DNA of 64,000 bases from Rhizophagus clarus (GCA_015698045.1 BLAL01000262.1:250501-314500), one strand, 5' to 3'. Shown: positions 11,013 through 23,178, counted from the first letter of the stretch. The notes: a model not told the origin generated them from the sequence alone. Translations and numbers: made by a program.

Positions 11013-13958
11013 AAAAATCAAATCGCGAATATAGATATGTTCTATTTTTAGTGTCATTCAAATCCTGCGGAGTTTTTTTTTGTTATAAAATTTTTTTTTT
11101 TAAAGAAAAAAATACCATATTATTCCGTACAATACAATTTATTTTCCTATATATATATATACATATATACATACATATATACATATATGCGTCTGACATA
11201 ATATTTTTACTGGAAAATTTGTTTAATAATGTTGTCAATATACAAGCTTTAAATACAAAAAAAAAAATTAAAGTTATAAATTATCGTATAAATCAATGTT
11301 ATGAATCATTCGTGCAAGTTGAACTATCAAATTTCATGAGTTAGAAAATTCATTAAAATTAAATAAGGTTTCAAAATTATCATTATAATGACCAAAAAAA
11401 CATATGGGATTATTCTCACAATTCTCACAAGTGGAGTCCATCTTATGGTACGAATATTATGCTATTAATTTGAAACATTTTTCTCTTTATATTGTTTAAC
11501 AACCGTTTTACAACGACGATCAAATTTTATTCTTTCATGTTTAAACCTTTCTTGAAAAATTTGTGGGTAAATAAAATGCATATATTTCATCAGAACAAAT
11601 TGCAAAAAGATTTAACGTGTAAGTCCTTAGTATATTAAATATCCTTATTGATATTAAATTCTTTGGCCCAGGAAAAAATGAAATGAATCATTTTTTATCG
11701 CCATTTTCAAAAGTGGAGCGGCTTGTTTATTAATGGTTATATATTCGAATACCAAATATTCGTCCGGTTTTCGATTTTCTTTTTCTTTTTTACAATCATT
11801 TACATCATTTGAAAGCGGCGATAAATCAAATCATCAATATCTAAATATTTTTTTTCCGACCTGTACATAATTTGTTCAAATTACGAATAATTGACCGTTA
11901 AATTTGACTCAACTATGAAAATTATCACGGTTAATAAACTCATATTGATTAAAATTAAGAATAAGATATATATATGCTTTTAAAAGAAACCAACCCTGTA
12001 AAATTCGATACTCTGAAAAACCCCTGAGTTACAATCTTTCCAATAAAGCATGATCGTCATTCGCATTCAAACATTCCTTATATAGGAGCAATTGAAAGCA
12101 AGTTTTCTTTCTTAAAAATATTACACAAAGAATTTTCGAAATTAAAATCGCTCAATAGAAACGTAAAATTAGTAAAAGAAATTTAAATTTTTTCTATATC
12201 AGGTTCTTTGACCCTCACAAAATTTTATTCAATCATCATTTTGTAACTTCGTTTCGGTTAGAAAATTTTCTTTTAAAATGTAGAATATATTTCCGAATTT
12301 AAAAGGGCACAACTCTTTCATATGATATTCATCTTTCATAATAAAAGATGATTTTTATTTATTTGTTTATTTATATTTTAAATAACTTAACTAAATAGAT
12401 TGGGACGTATTAATATTATCTAGACAATTTTTGAAGAAATTTTTATCATATATAATATTATTACAACATATGTTCAATTAATAAGCATTCTAATATGCGT
12501 CTGCGCAACGCTCAGCCTTATATATACATATATATTAAAAATGTCACAAAAATATGCCTTTGAAAGCCATATAATAGCCTTTATTTTTTTTAAACAAGCA
12601 CTATTATGGAAATGTATAAAAGTAAACTATAAAATATACCCATTAAGGCTAACCACTGATGAATAGAAAGGGCTGCTTTCACAGCTCTATAATAACACAT
12701 AAATTTTACGCCATGTTTAACGGTATTGCATGATAAAAACCCATTTGGTAAATTTACTATCCAAAAAAGTGGATTTGTTGACTACTCCCTGCGTAAAAAT
12801 TCACTTATTAAGCACAGATATAATCAGGAAAACTTTGTTACCATAATTTGTTTGATATATCGTGCAACCAATCAACGCCTGCATGACCGATCAGTCAGAT
12901 GGTGTTCGAATCAATCTAAACCAAAATCAGTTCAGCCAAGCAAATTACGACATAATCTCAAAATCTGAGATTATAAATAAAATAAATAAAACGGAATATT
13001 TTTTTTACATTTCACCCGTATTTGACGGTGAAATATCACAAATATAGCATCTGATATAAATATATATAAACAACCTTCTCAATATATATAAATTTAAAAC
13101 TTTGTTTGATCAAGACCCATTTATAAAATAAATAAGGGTTCACACATTGTCATTAGAACAATAAATATAATCTTTATTATTCAACAAATGTACATGTTCG
13201 CAAAAGTTAATGGTATAGGAAAAAGAAATCTATGACTAAATAATCGTTTACGGTTAGTTGGTTAGTTTGGAATATTATAAATCTGATAATGATTATTATA
13301 TGTATACGAAATGGCAATAACCATTATCAATAAATCCGGAGATTTCATCTTACAATTTTTCTTTCCCTGCTGATAAATCCGTTTTGTATGAAATTTGACC
13401 ATATTTGGTATAAATATTCCAATTTAACCGTTAGTACTGATATGTTTGGTATTTGTTCTTTGTTCAAATAAATCATATGCGATTTGTGTAAACGAAAAAG
13501 TTGTATAAATATTTACATCGAAACTTAAAAATTCTTTATTAATAAAAAAAAAAAAAATCTTTTTTTTTTTTTTTTTTGTTATTGTTACAACGATAAAAAA
13601 CGCCTTAAAAAATTCTGAAAATGTAAATTATTCATTCAAATTAATGCAATATGGCGCATATTCACATGCTTTGCATATATATTACTATTTATAGTGGATC
13701 AATAGTATTAATACTTGTACTGCGCTACTGAACCACCAATCTTACGTAAAAAATATTCCTTAAAATAATTTGTCAAAGATGATCTAATTTTTGTAGCAAA
13801 AATGATTTCTTAATTTTATACCTTAAAATGAATTAGATAGTCATTCGTTTTTAATAACCGTTAAGACTTTATGAGAAAATAAATAAGGACAAAAAAAAAA
13901 CAACATAATATGGAAGAATCATAATGATCACATATAACTTAAACTAAAAATTAATTTA
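11013..13958. other. Intergenic, AT-rich, with one dispersed repeat
   Basis: A TA/CA microsatellite lies near 11145-11190. The segment 11691-11779 is a diverged copy of 21361-21442 (shared ATCGYCATTTTCAAA, GGCYTGTTTAT, ATATTCGAATACCAA and CGGTTTTCG words), so it is a dispersed repeat of about 85 bp. Open frames at 12726-13047 have no coding character. No gene was recognised. Confidence 0.45.
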
Positions 13959-14426
13959 TTACTGAGGTTGAGATGGGTTGTTTTTCGAAGTGGAACAATA
14001 AAAACCATAGATTTGCTGAAGTGTATCTGAATTAGTTGTTGATATGTTTAAAATAAATGTCTGAGGAGAATTAATATGGAAGGTGTTGGATTGAAGTGGA
14101 TTTTGACCACCATGTTGTTGGTAAAGTTGCTGGGGTGGAATGTTAACGTTAGATTGAAAATTACGAGTTGGTTCGCTATCATATCGCTGATCACTATTAG
14201 GAGAAATGTTATCGTTATTATTTGGTGCGGTAACATTGGTAGGAATAGGATGGTGATAAATGCTATCCGAAGCGTGGTGATTTGGGTCAGGAGAGATGAC
14301 GTTACTATCCAACATGGGTTGTTGATTGTTATACGTATCGTTTGTTATATTTGCTTGGTCAAATCTATTAGCAGAATTGGAATCGAAAACGTCACTATTA
14401 TTACTGTAATTATTCCGAGAAGACAT
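13959..14426 (-). CDS. Asn-rich small disordered protein, family member
   Basis: Intronless frame of 155 residues starting MSSRNNYSNNSDVF. It is rich in Asn, Pro, Gln, Ser and His throughout, with no globular domain. The C-terminal part has a shortened family motif: GGQNPLQSNTFHINSPQTFI, a short hydrophobic stretch, then TTNSDTLQQI. Compared with its relatives the FPPLNP segment is missing and NTF runs straight into INSPQ, consistent with an in-frame deletion of about eight codons. A TATA block (14501-14510) lies upstream. Its divergent orientation to 2612 and shared strand with 10484 suggest local duplication followed by rearrangement. Function unknown. Confidence 0.57.
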   Translation of the reverse strand: MSSRNNYSNNSDVFDSNSANRFDQANITNDTYNNQQPMLDSNVISPDPNHHASDSIYHHPIPTNVTAPNNNDNISPNSDQRYDSEPTRNFQSNVNIPPQQLYQQHGGQNPLQSNTFHINSPQTFILNISTTNSDTLQQIYGFYCSTSKNNPSQPQ

Positions 14427-14500
14427 TTTATTTCGGTTAAAAATAATTAATTAATAAATTGACAAAAGTAATAATAATCGGGTCGTAGGAATTTTTTGGA

Positions 14501-14510
14501 CTTTTTATAA
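14501..14510 (-). promoter_or_regulatory. TATA box of the Asn-rich family promoter
   Basis: On the minus strand the sequence is CTTTATAAAAAGTCCAAAAA, then AATTCCTA. It keeps the TATAAAAA / C / AAAATTYCCTA order seen at 946 and 11002, about 75-85 bp before the ATG. Confidence 0.5.
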
Positions 14511-16930
14511 AGAATAGTCCGTATTGTTATTTGGCGTAGCAAAGAATTACGATTTTTGTTTTCTCTGTGTTATAATAATAATTCGTTTTTCCGTAAATGT
14601 AGAACCACAGAATTTTAAATTTAGACTTTGTCATATATAGAGATTTCACGGAGTTTTTTTTAAAAAAATATGGAGGTTCTAACGGAAAGATTCGGATATG
14701 ATTTTTATGGGGTAAGAGTTTCTTTGCGGGAAACTCCGTTTCATCATGACACTAAATACAACAATTTAATTTTAACTTTTTCATAAATCATTGAGCGATG
14801 ATGATAATACATTATAACAATAAATTCCTTGCATTACAATTTAGAACAATCATTATTCACATTCTTAACATTTTTGACCATTATTTTTTCATTGATTACT
14901 TTCTTAATTTAGGATAATTACTTTCCCCCTATCCATCATCAAGTCATTGTTTTCATACCTAGTTTGGTAGTTTCTTAATATATCTTTCAATAACTGTAAA
15001 AATATTGGTTGTGATCGTGCAATGGTAAACAGTAAGTTTAGAACTCTTAATTCATTTAAACATAAAAAGCGAAATTAATATTTGTGATTATTTCAATTTC
15101 TTTTCTTTTTTTTCATTCATGAACCAATCAAATCATTTATTGGTTTCCCTTTTCTTTTTATGATTATGAAATTTCTGCTTTTGAACCTTTTTCATTTTAA
15201 AAATTAGTCGGAATAAAAAAAAAAAAAAAAATTTAGTGCAATTATTTCCAGAATAGTTGTATTTTCAATTTATAAATCAGGAAAAAAAAATATAAATTAT
15301 GAATCACATACTGTACGTATACTAATAAAATTTACGAGTTATCAAATGTATTCGACGAATTTACCTTGTTTTTCATGTTCAAAAAATCTCTTTTGAGCAT
15401 TTTATATATATATTTTTTTTTTCGTCTTTAAAAAAAAAAAAAAGTTTATGGAAATTAAACAATATTCAAAATAAAATTTCTAAAAATTTCCTTATGAAAT
15501 CCCGAGAGAAAAAATTTGATTAATTAAGAAATCAATCCTTTGTTAATAATTCCTTTCACTATACACCAAAATAGGCTAGAAACTAGTCACCGAATTACAG
15601 AATTACAAAATTGGATCAGAGTCAATACTGTTCTGAAATGGCAAGCTTACAAAGTAATGAAAGTAAAATGGATAATTATATCTATTTATAGTTATCAATA
15701 CATAGAAAGAATATGCCAATTTACATCATGTGTGCATATATATGTACAGTACAGCATAACCAATGTGCTAAAAATATATAATATCATTTTTTTAAAAATT
15801 AATGTAATTAATGACGTTTTATTAATTTAATTCTAAATAAGCGACATAAAACAATATGGTTGAAATTCTTGTGTTAACTGAAAAAAAACAAACAATTTCT
15901 TTAACATGCTATCAATATTTATAATAATGGTCCTACATTGACGAGCTGCATATTCAAGGATGAATAATTTAAATATTTTGAACGTTTTATGAATTTATTT
16001 ATAATTATCAGTATCTCTTGTTGCTCAAAGTAATTCTATTCTAAATAAGCAACATAAAACCATATGGTTGAAATTCTTATGTTAACGGAAAAAAAAAATT
16101 TCATTAACATAATGAGCTCATTGAGCTGCATAGTCAAAGACAAATAAATTAAACGTTTTGAACGTTTTGGCGAAAATAATAATTAAACCAAAAAATTAAC
16201 TTGTAATAATTTAATTTACAAATCCCAAATATGTATTGTACGCAAACACTATGATAAAAAATTTGTTTTATCAAGGAATTTTTTTTGTTTATATAATATT
16301 ATACATTGTATATTAAGAAATTGATCAGCGAACCGTACGAATACGATTTGCGTCAGATGTAACTGTATTGAAACTTTAGGATCATATATTTACAAATATG
16401 ATGAATAAAAAATTTATCTCACTAAAAAGTACGTTAAGACCGAAAATTTAATTAAATTACATTTAAATTTTAAAAATTTTGAGAATTTGTATTTTACGCA
16501 TATGCTTATGCGCGTGGGCGCATTATGTGAAAATATTAATTATTAATGTGCAGTCACATGCTCAGGAGTACGACATTTGATTATTGTGAATTATTTTTAT
16601 TCCCATCCTCACGCTCGCTCGCTCTCTCCACATTCTTTTCGCTTTCCCATCGAATAATTTTTTCTCCCTTGTTAATCAAACATAAACTGTAGACGTCCCA
16701 AAGAAAGTCCATCTAGAACAAAATTTAATACAAATTTTAACTAAAGCTTCTACATGACTTATGTGTGACTTATGTAATAAGAGCGCCCATAATCATGCTA
16801 CATGACTAATGAATCCAAATTGAAAGAAAAGAAATAATGATGTGAAAGTGTTGAGCTAAAAGCGCCAGTTTAGAGTTGTGTTGCTATTATGGTTAGGGTT
16901 AGGTTAAGTTAGTAAACCTGAACTCAAATC
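14511..16930. other. Intergenic with a local direct repeat
   Basis: Apart from the duplicated block at 15830-16170 (listed separately) this is AT-rich sequence with homopolymer runs. At 16891-16907 there are two telomere-like TTAGGG/TTAGG words just before the synthase relic. No intact gene was seen. Confidence 0.45.
15830..16170. repeat. Diverged tandem duplication, two copies of about 135-160 bp
   Basis: Copy one starts ATTCTAAATAAGCGACATAA (15830) and copy two ATTCTAAATAAGCAACATAA (16038). Both continue through ATATGGTTGAAATTCTT, GTTAAC, GAGCTGCATA and TTTTGAACGTTTT. The two copies are separated by about 50 bp of non-matching sequence. Confidence 0.7.
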
Positions 16931-17166
16931 CTTTCGGACGAAGACTTTAAATATGCTTCGTTCCACGGCTATAAATGTTATAAGACATCTTGGCGTAATA
17001 GGAGAATGTAATATCCGATATGCATTAAATCCTTTCTCAAGGGAATATTGTATTATTGAAGTGAATGCTCGATTATCAAGCAAGATCATTTGCATTGGCG
17101 TCAAAAGCTACAATTATCCACTGGCTTTTGTACAGTAGCAGCAAAATTAGGATTGAATATTCCATT
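16931..17166 (+). pseudogene. Fragment of the carbamoyl-phosphate synthase large subunit
   Basis: Translated pieces match a conserved stretch of the ATP-grasp domain of carbamoyl-phosphate synthase (CPA2, or the CPSase part of URA2/CAD): LSDEDFK, then [40 protein letters not shown], then [10 protein letters not shown] in another frame, YPLAF, and [11 protein letters not shown]. The family reads roughly [41 protein letters not shown]. The pieces fall in different frames: shifts lie before the first MLR, after ARLS, and around YPLAF, the last also showing stops in the original frame. Only about 75 of more than 1000 residues are present and nothing homologous was found on either side. It is therefore a dead fragment of a duplicated or retroposed host gene. 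The parent gene must be elsewhere. Confidence 0.75.
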
Positions 17167-18261
17167 GTTTTTTTTTATTATTTGTAGAAATTCGGCGAGC
17201 CAAAACAATGCTTACTTTTAAGAAACTTATTAATTTTGCAGGTGAATCTAAAGCGAAGATGATCTTTGCTTTACGTTACCGATGTTGGATTTTTTTTTTT
17301 TTTTTTTTTTTTTTTAAATGAGGTGCGCACAAAATAATGTATGCGCATTGCCATAAATTTTTAAAAGTAGTGATGCTTTATGTGCGTAAAAAAAAAATAA
17401 AACAAAATTTAATGATTATCTACAATATATGTATTAATTATGTTTACTTTTCGAAATTGATATACTGTATGACATGCGTTAGTTATCACCTGAAGCAAAT
17501 CGTTTTTTTTTTTTTGTGGTAGAATAATCTGTTACATATAAACTCTGCTCCCGTATCTTACCATCACTATATCATCCTCCAATGATGGTTATCGAATTAT
17601 ATAGGATCAAGCTTCTTTAATTCTCGTATAAATTATATTCATTGTAATAAATATAAAAATAATAAAGATCTAAATAATTCTAATAAAGTAGGTTAAAAAT
17701 TAAAAAAATGGGTTCGGATACAGGAATTTTTGCGTTATTTAATCTTAAATTTGTAGGAACTATCATTTAATGTTAAATTTATCGGAACTATCATCAGGTC
17801 CGTGATGTTCATGCAAATCAAAAAATTATTATCGACCTTTGCCTTTAACTTGGATTAACCATTGGATTTAATCCAAAATTTTAATTGAAATAAAAGCTGC
17901 ATTAAAAATCAATTTAAAATTAATTTTTTAAAGATAATAAAGTTTTATTACTCCGAAATATTTCTTGCATACAAATATGATGACAAATTAACGACATTAA
18001 AACACGTATAACGATTTTTTTTTTTTTTTTGAAAGTGAAAAAACATAATTTTGCTTAAAATACAACACAAGAATTCTACAAGTTATTATGCTTATTAATC
18101 TTAATTAAATCATATAGAATTTTTTGTTAGTTACGTAGTTATATCGAAAAAATTTATCTTTAATACAATCGGTACATCGTAATTAATATAAGGAATAAAA
18201 ACGTGAAAGAAAATGTGTAATATCGAAGTTTTATTTTCCCCACAAAAATTCACGAAAAATA
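17167..18261. other. Intergenic, nothing recognised
   Basis: AT-rich sequence with long T runs (17290-17315, 18015-18030). No gene or repeat family recognised. Confidence 0.5.
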
Positions 18262-18849
18262 TTAATAATTTTCCTCGAAAAACGTTAGATCCGTTGGTTC
18301 GTAAAACGGATAATGCGGATAATACGGATAATATAATTGTTGGTTCGCGTTTGTAACATCGTAAGTAATTGGAACGACTTGCTGAATTTGAATATCTTCA
18401 CAATTATGGTTTTGAGTTTCTTGCAGTCTTTCTATATCATCAAAGCGACTTAAATATTTGTTCATCTCCGATTGTAATAATTCTGATGACTGAAACTCAT
18501 GTTGTGGCGGGAATGGTTGAGGTAATTGCGTATCATTTTGCGAGTCTTGCAGGAATATCTTATCTGTATCATGCGCTAATCTGCGATAATGCTTTTTTAC
18601 ATATTCTGGCTCATTTCTCCACGATTTACTGCAAAGGGAAGATATTTCTTTTTGCTTTAAACGATAATTATTTTTAGCAAGTTCTCCAGAATAGACCTTA
18701 CGATAGATTATAAACGCGTTCGGAGGCTTTTTAGGTTTTTTTCCTTTTTTTTTTTTGTCCGAAATTATTTCATGGGGAGTAATTGTTGGAGGAAAGATCA
18801 ATCGAAATTCCGACATGTCAGGAACTTGGGATTGATTAATCTTTGGCAT
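18262..18849 (-). CDS. MATA-type HMG-box transcription factor
   Basis: Intronless frame of 195 residues. Residues 31-41 are a basic run (DKKKKGKKPKK) leading into an HMG box at about 40-100: PPNAFIIYRKVYS (42-54), a basic helix, EISSLCSKSWRNEP (68-81) with the core Trp at 77, and VKKHYRRLAHDTDKIFL (84-100). The PNAFIIYR start and SxxWRNEP turn are typical of the MATA/SexM-SexP class of sequence-specific HMG proteins, which is greatly expanded in Rhizophagus. Such proteins bind and bend DNA in the nucleus, and relatives in other fungi control mating genes. The C-terminal half is Gln/Pro/Tyr-rich (YYPYYPHYPFYEPTD), plausibly an activation region. The ATG at 18849 is the first in frame, with a TATA box about 70 bp upstream. 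A decayed relative lies at 22891-23178. Its target genes are not known from the sequence. Confidence 0.88.
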   Translation of the reverse strand: MPKINQSQVPDMSEFRLIFPPTITPHEIISDKKKKGKKPKKPPNAFIIYRKVYSGELAKNNYRLKQKEISSLCSKSWRNEPEYVKKHYRRLAHDTDKIFLQDSQNDTQLPQPFPPQHEFQSSELLQSEMNKYLSRFDDIERLQETQNHNCEDIQIQQVVPITYDVTNANQQLYYPYYPHYPFYEPTDLTFFEENY

Positions 18850-18918
18850 TTTTAATCAAAAATATTATTAAAATAGTGATTGTCTTTCACTCGTCGTTAG
18901 TGTTATGAAAACTCAACC

Positions 18919-18926
18919 TATTTATA
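18919..18926 (-). promoter_or_regulatory. TATA box of the HMG-box gene
   Basis: TATAAATA on the minus strand, about 70-77 bp before the ATG at 18849. Confidence 0.5.
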
Positions 18927-19909
18927 AAGTTTTTTTCAACTTATTATCGTATTATTCATTTATTACGCGATACACAATTTTTTCATTGTGGCGAAAAAAA
19001 TACGACGCTTAGCGTTTGTGTTTAAAAAAATCTTCTCAAACATGCTGACTAAAAAAAAAATCCTTCCCTGTTGTACATTGTGAACGATTAAAGGAAATGA
19101 AAGAAAAAATTTTTTTTTTTTCCCTACAACTTTATGTATTTTAAATAATGTACAAAAAAAGAAATCACAACGATTATTCTTTATCTTTTTTTTTCTTTTT
19201 CTTTTTTAGTTATAGTTGAGTCGGTTAAATAATTAAGGCGGTTACAATGTGATCTTTCTTGGATAACAATCTTGGAGACCCGGACAAGAGAAATCCGATG
19301 TAAAATTACAAATTTATGTTAAAATAAACTTAATATAATGAAATTTTGAAACAGAAACTAATACAATTAATGTCTTTTTTTTTCTAGAAAAGTAATTGAA
19401 TGAAAAAAAATTTTATTAACATCAGTTTCAAAATTAATGAAAATAAAGAGAAAAAAATAGGACCAATGGAATGAATAAGATATTAAAAATTGAACTCTTT
19501 CCTTTGTTTTCCATGAATAAGATTAATTAATTGTTGTTTTTTTGTTTACCGCAGTGAACTGATTAAAAAATTTGATTCCACTATCTCATAAGCTATTGAG
19601 ATCGACATCACTGGAGGACAAACAAATTATCGGCTTTGTTATGACGTTTCACCAATTATGTAATAAATATTTTTTTTACTTTTAATTTAATTTAAAATAG
19701 TTAATAAGTATTATTTTAAGCGATTTGATTGGAACTAAACGCCAAATTACTTCTAACTTATTAAACTTACTGAGTAATTCAAAATTTTCGTCAAGTGAAC
19801 AACATAACATTTTAATGCATCCTCTGTTAATAATTGGATTTATCAAAAATTGTACGAGATAATGGCGTAGTAATAAATAGCCAAAATAGAAAAATTAAAA
19901 ATTAGTATA
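18927..19909. other. Intergenic, nothing recognised
   Basis: AT-rich with homopolymer runs; no gene or repeat identified. Confidence 0.5.
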
Positions 19910-20657
19910 CATATGGGCCGATCGGCGGAATTAACAAAAAATTAGTCTAAATTAAGAAATTTGATGATAATTTAATAAAAATAAAGTTTCGCAAGTTGGT
20001 TACATTTGTGCTACATGATCATATGACACAGATATCAAGAAATTACTTCAACAAAGTAGCGTTAAAAATTTTTTTTTGTTTGTAAACTCCTTATTGAACT
20101 CCCCATCAACTCCCCATCAAACTCCCCACCAAAGTAAGTTGAGAATTTTTGCAAGTATACTGGTAGTTATTTTACATTGGATATAACTTGCAGCTATTTT
20201 TTTTTGTTTTTTTTTTTTTTATAGTTTGTAAAAAAAATCTTATTTAGAAAGCAAAATTAATCAAAAAAATCTTTTAAATAAATAAATAACTATGTTAATA
20301 ATGAAGTTTTAACGAATTTATATTATGTATTGAATAATTGTTTATTTAAAATCTATTTGATATTTGTTATTAATTACTTTTCAATTAATTTTTTTTTCGC
20401 TAATATTCTGGATTTTTGTTTCTTTTTTTAATAAACTAACTTTATAATAATATTCTTTCCATTTTATAGAAATTTCTTCTACTGGTTTCAGGATAAAGAG
20501 GTAAATTTTTTAGAAAAGGTTTTAAAAGGTTTTTTTTATATATTTTTTGATTATTTTTTTCAATTTTTCTTATGTAGGAACGGGTTTTTTGATCAATTTT
20601 TATCGGTACTGCGCCACACATCTGATGATCGACAAATTCCGCCAATCGGCCCATATG
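19910..20657. mobile_element. 748-bp TIR DNA element
   Basis: The ends are inverted copies: CATATGGGCCGATCGGCGGA at 19910 and, read inverted from 20657, CATATGGGCCGATTGGCGGA, both continuing into ATT. The TIR match is 22 of 23 bases. The interior has a short array of ACTCCCCATCAA-like words (20095-20131) and an open frame on the minus strand that starts inside the right TIR (20442-20654). No transposase domain is recognisable, so it is probably non-autonomous. The end bases are palindromic (CATATG), which hides the exact target duplication. Confidence 0.7.
20442..20654 (-). CDS. Doubtful small ORF starting in a transposon TIR
   Basis: A 70-residue frame whose first residues (MGRLAEFVDHQ) come from the terminal repeat of the element. 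The rest is Lys-rich (KTRSYIRKIEKNNQKIYKKN, then LLKPFLKNLPLYPETS). No family recognised. It may be the remnant of a host or transposon exon captured by the element, or chance. Confidence 0.2.
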   Translation of the reverse strand: MGRLAEFVDHQMCGAVPIKIDQKTRSYIRKIEKNNQKIYKKNLLKPFLKNLPLYPETSRRNFYKMERILL

Positions 20658-22890
20658 ATTTTTTATTATGAATATTTTCCCCCCAGCAATTCATAAATAA
20701 CACGATTCAATTTATGACGTAATTTTATCATGTGCGACCGGTTAAGACGGTTATCCAGTATCCAGTCATGTCAGTCAGAATTATATTTATTAACCGGTCT
20801 GACCGGTCTAAAGATTTGGTTAGTCAGCTGATAGGACAAATTTTTTTTGGGTCGGTTTCTATCATTTCTATCACTAGAGAATATCATATTTAATTGTTCA
20901 GTGTTGTACAGGTCGTTCAAGTTTTCGTTTATAAAATATTGATCGACAAGTTTTAACTGTACCCTTAGCTAGGCCAATTAACGAACCTCCCTCCCTTCCC
21001 TCAAAAATTCTAGGTTTAGATGAACACAAAAAAAAACAAAATTTTTAATTCCCTCATCTTTCCTCTCAAAAATTTGATTTTATTTAGATACAAAAAAAAT
21101 AGATACAAAAAAATAGATACAAAAAAAATAGATACAAAAAAAATAGATACAAAAAAATAGATACAAAAAAATAGATACAAAAAAAATAGATACAAAAAAT
21201 TTCTTTATAAAATATCTCCTTGCAGCTCGGCGAAATACATCTTTCTTTCTGAATATAGGATGTCGGGATAATGTACTTACTGGATTTCGAATCTCTAGAT
21301 TTTGGACGGATCCCATTTATTTATGTATTATTTTGTTCCATGGAATTCTAATTTATAGACTTTTTTTATCGTCATTTTCAAATTGGTATGGCCTGTTTAT
21401 TTGAAATCTTATATTCGAATACCAATATTCGTTCGGTTTTCGTCAACATTTTTGTCCAGTATTCATCCTGGTTTCGTATTCAAATATAACTGTTCACACC
21501 ATTCTAAAAACAACGATAATTATATTTTACTCATATTTTCAAAATTTCATAATTGATAATAAAGTTGACGAAAAAGAGAAGTGAGAAAGAACCAAAAATG
21601 ATTTACAAGATTTTTTAAACAAAAATTCCAATTGGTTCGATGTTCGTACACTGTAATTACGAAATCATAAGTATTTCGAAGTATTACGATCGTAACTAAT
21701 TAAGTAATAAGGCGTAACTGAGTTACATATCGTTAGCCCTAACGTTAAGTAACCATAAACTTGCATCTTTTTAGTTATATGAAAAAAAGGTAAATTATGA
21801 AATTAATGCAACGATTGTTGTTAAAGGAGTTTGCCGACAAAACGCTTTTTAAAAAACGAGAAAGTTTTCAACCAATTTTTGAAAACGGGCGGTAAATGCA
21901 TGATAATGCAAAAAGATACATTATCATGTAAAATATTCTGTCTGAAACTACTTGCATTCAATAAAATAATTTTGAGTGTGATACACACGCCAATAATAAA
22001 TTTGGTAAAATTTCTTCATTGTTAATGTTTTACCAGACATATATAACTTACTTATAATCACTCCATAAAAACCTTGTCTTTTATAGAAAATGTATATATA
22101 TGGAAAATATTTTATTTTCTTCGATAAGTAATTTATGGTTGTTGATTGTTTAATTTCCAAATTTAATTATATTCATAAATTTTTTAAATATGCAGATGGC
22201 CGTATTGACAGGACGTTTCGTAATATTTGGATTACATATTAGAATATTGGAATTTTGGAATGAAAAAAAAAAATTATATCATAAGATTAAAAAAAAAAAA
22301 TTACAGTGCGACATTTTTGATATAGTTAAAATGCACAATAAAACTTGTATTTGTACATCTCACAATTTTATCATAGGAAAACCCTCTTTCTTGCTACACA
22401 AGTTTTCCGTCAATTAATTAAATTTTACATAGCATAAATACGACAACGATTAAACAAATTATATAATATCTGCCACATTTTTTTTTTATTCACCTTAAAA
22501 GGACGTTAGAATAGAAAAAAAAAAATTTTCAATTCGCAACCCTAATTTAGAATGATGATCATGTCATGCATTATTGCATCATTTAAAAACTTCAAAGAGG
22601 TAATTTTTAGCAACACAAATAACGAAATATATTTTGTTTAGCGAAAAAAATTTGGAATATAAACTTTCGAGAAAAAACCCGATTTCGTTATGATGATATG
22701 AAAAAAGGACAATAACGAAGTTTATTGTTCTTAAGTAATACGAATTGTCGAAAAAATAAGATTTCGAATACTATACGCGATTATTATTAAAATTCGAACG
22801 AACGATTCAATACGATACGATATGACATTTAATACGATATAATTTAGATGTGTCCAAGTTGGGGGGTTATGATCCATCCATCTACTGAAT
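20658..22890. other. Intergenic with foldback, minisatellite and dispersed repeat
   Basis: A foldback at 20736-20809 has arms GACCGGTTAA and TTAACCGGTCTGACCGGTC. A minisatellite lies at 21087-21200 and a dispersed repeat copy at 21361-21442. Just beyond the minisatellite, on the minus strand, a GC-richer frame (GSVQNLEIRNPVSTLSRHPI, 21250-21315) looks like a coding relic of unknown origin. No intact gene was seen. Confidence 0.4.
21087..21200. repeat. Minisatellite, unit about 14-15 bp
   Basis: About eight copies of AATAGATACAAAAAA with small differences in the length of the A run. The variable A runs suggest replication slippage. Confidence 0.9.
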
Positions 22891-23178
22891 TTAAAAAGGT
22901 TGATCATAAGACGAGTAAGAAGGATTAAAATAAAGGATTGGAATGTAACTTGGATCAACAGTCGGTAAATTCTATGATGGGTGTCGATGTTGTGGATGCT
23001 GAAATCGTTGTGAATTTTGAGTTGTTGTGGTCGCGGCGGACACTGAGGTGTTGGGTTGTTGTGGTCGTGGAGGAATGTAGGACGTCTTATTCCTTCAACC
23101 GATTTTCTACTTGGTCGGACATTTTTTTATAAGCATCCTTTACCGCAGTAGACACGTTAAAGACGAATTCCGTCCTTT
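22891..23178 (-). pseudogene. Relic of an HMG-box gene (C-terminal part)
   Basis: On the minus strand a frame reads TEFVFNVSTAVKDAYKKMSD, then QVENRLKE, then a stop. This resembles the third helix of a MATA-type HMG box (VKDAYKKMSDQVENRLKE). After a frame change, the sequence continues as NKTSYIPPRPQQPNTSVSAA, a Gln/Pro/Thr-rich tail like those that follow HMG boxes in this lineage, ending near YDQPF and a stop at 22891. At least two frame disruptions are present. Helices one and two and the N-terminal half were not found upstream. It lies 4 kb from the intact HMG gene on the same strand. Confidence 0.5.

Noticed and set aside
14076-14450. A 124-codon frame on the plus strand
   Set aside because: It is the antisense shadow of the Asn-rich gene at 13959-14426; AAC/AAT and CAA codons read in reverse give the Val/Ile/Leu pattern.
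16891-16907. Telomere repeat or chromosome end
   Set aside because: Only two TTAGGG-like words occur, and sequence continues on both sides; at most an interstitial remnant.
18369-18677. A 102-codon frame opposite the HMG box
   Set aside because: Antisense shadow of the HMG-box gene, which has a full recognisable domain.
21080-21316. A membrane protein with FFVSIFFVSIF repeats
   Set aside because: The repeats come from the GATACAAAAAA minisatellite and shift frame with its A-run length; no gene needs to be assumed.
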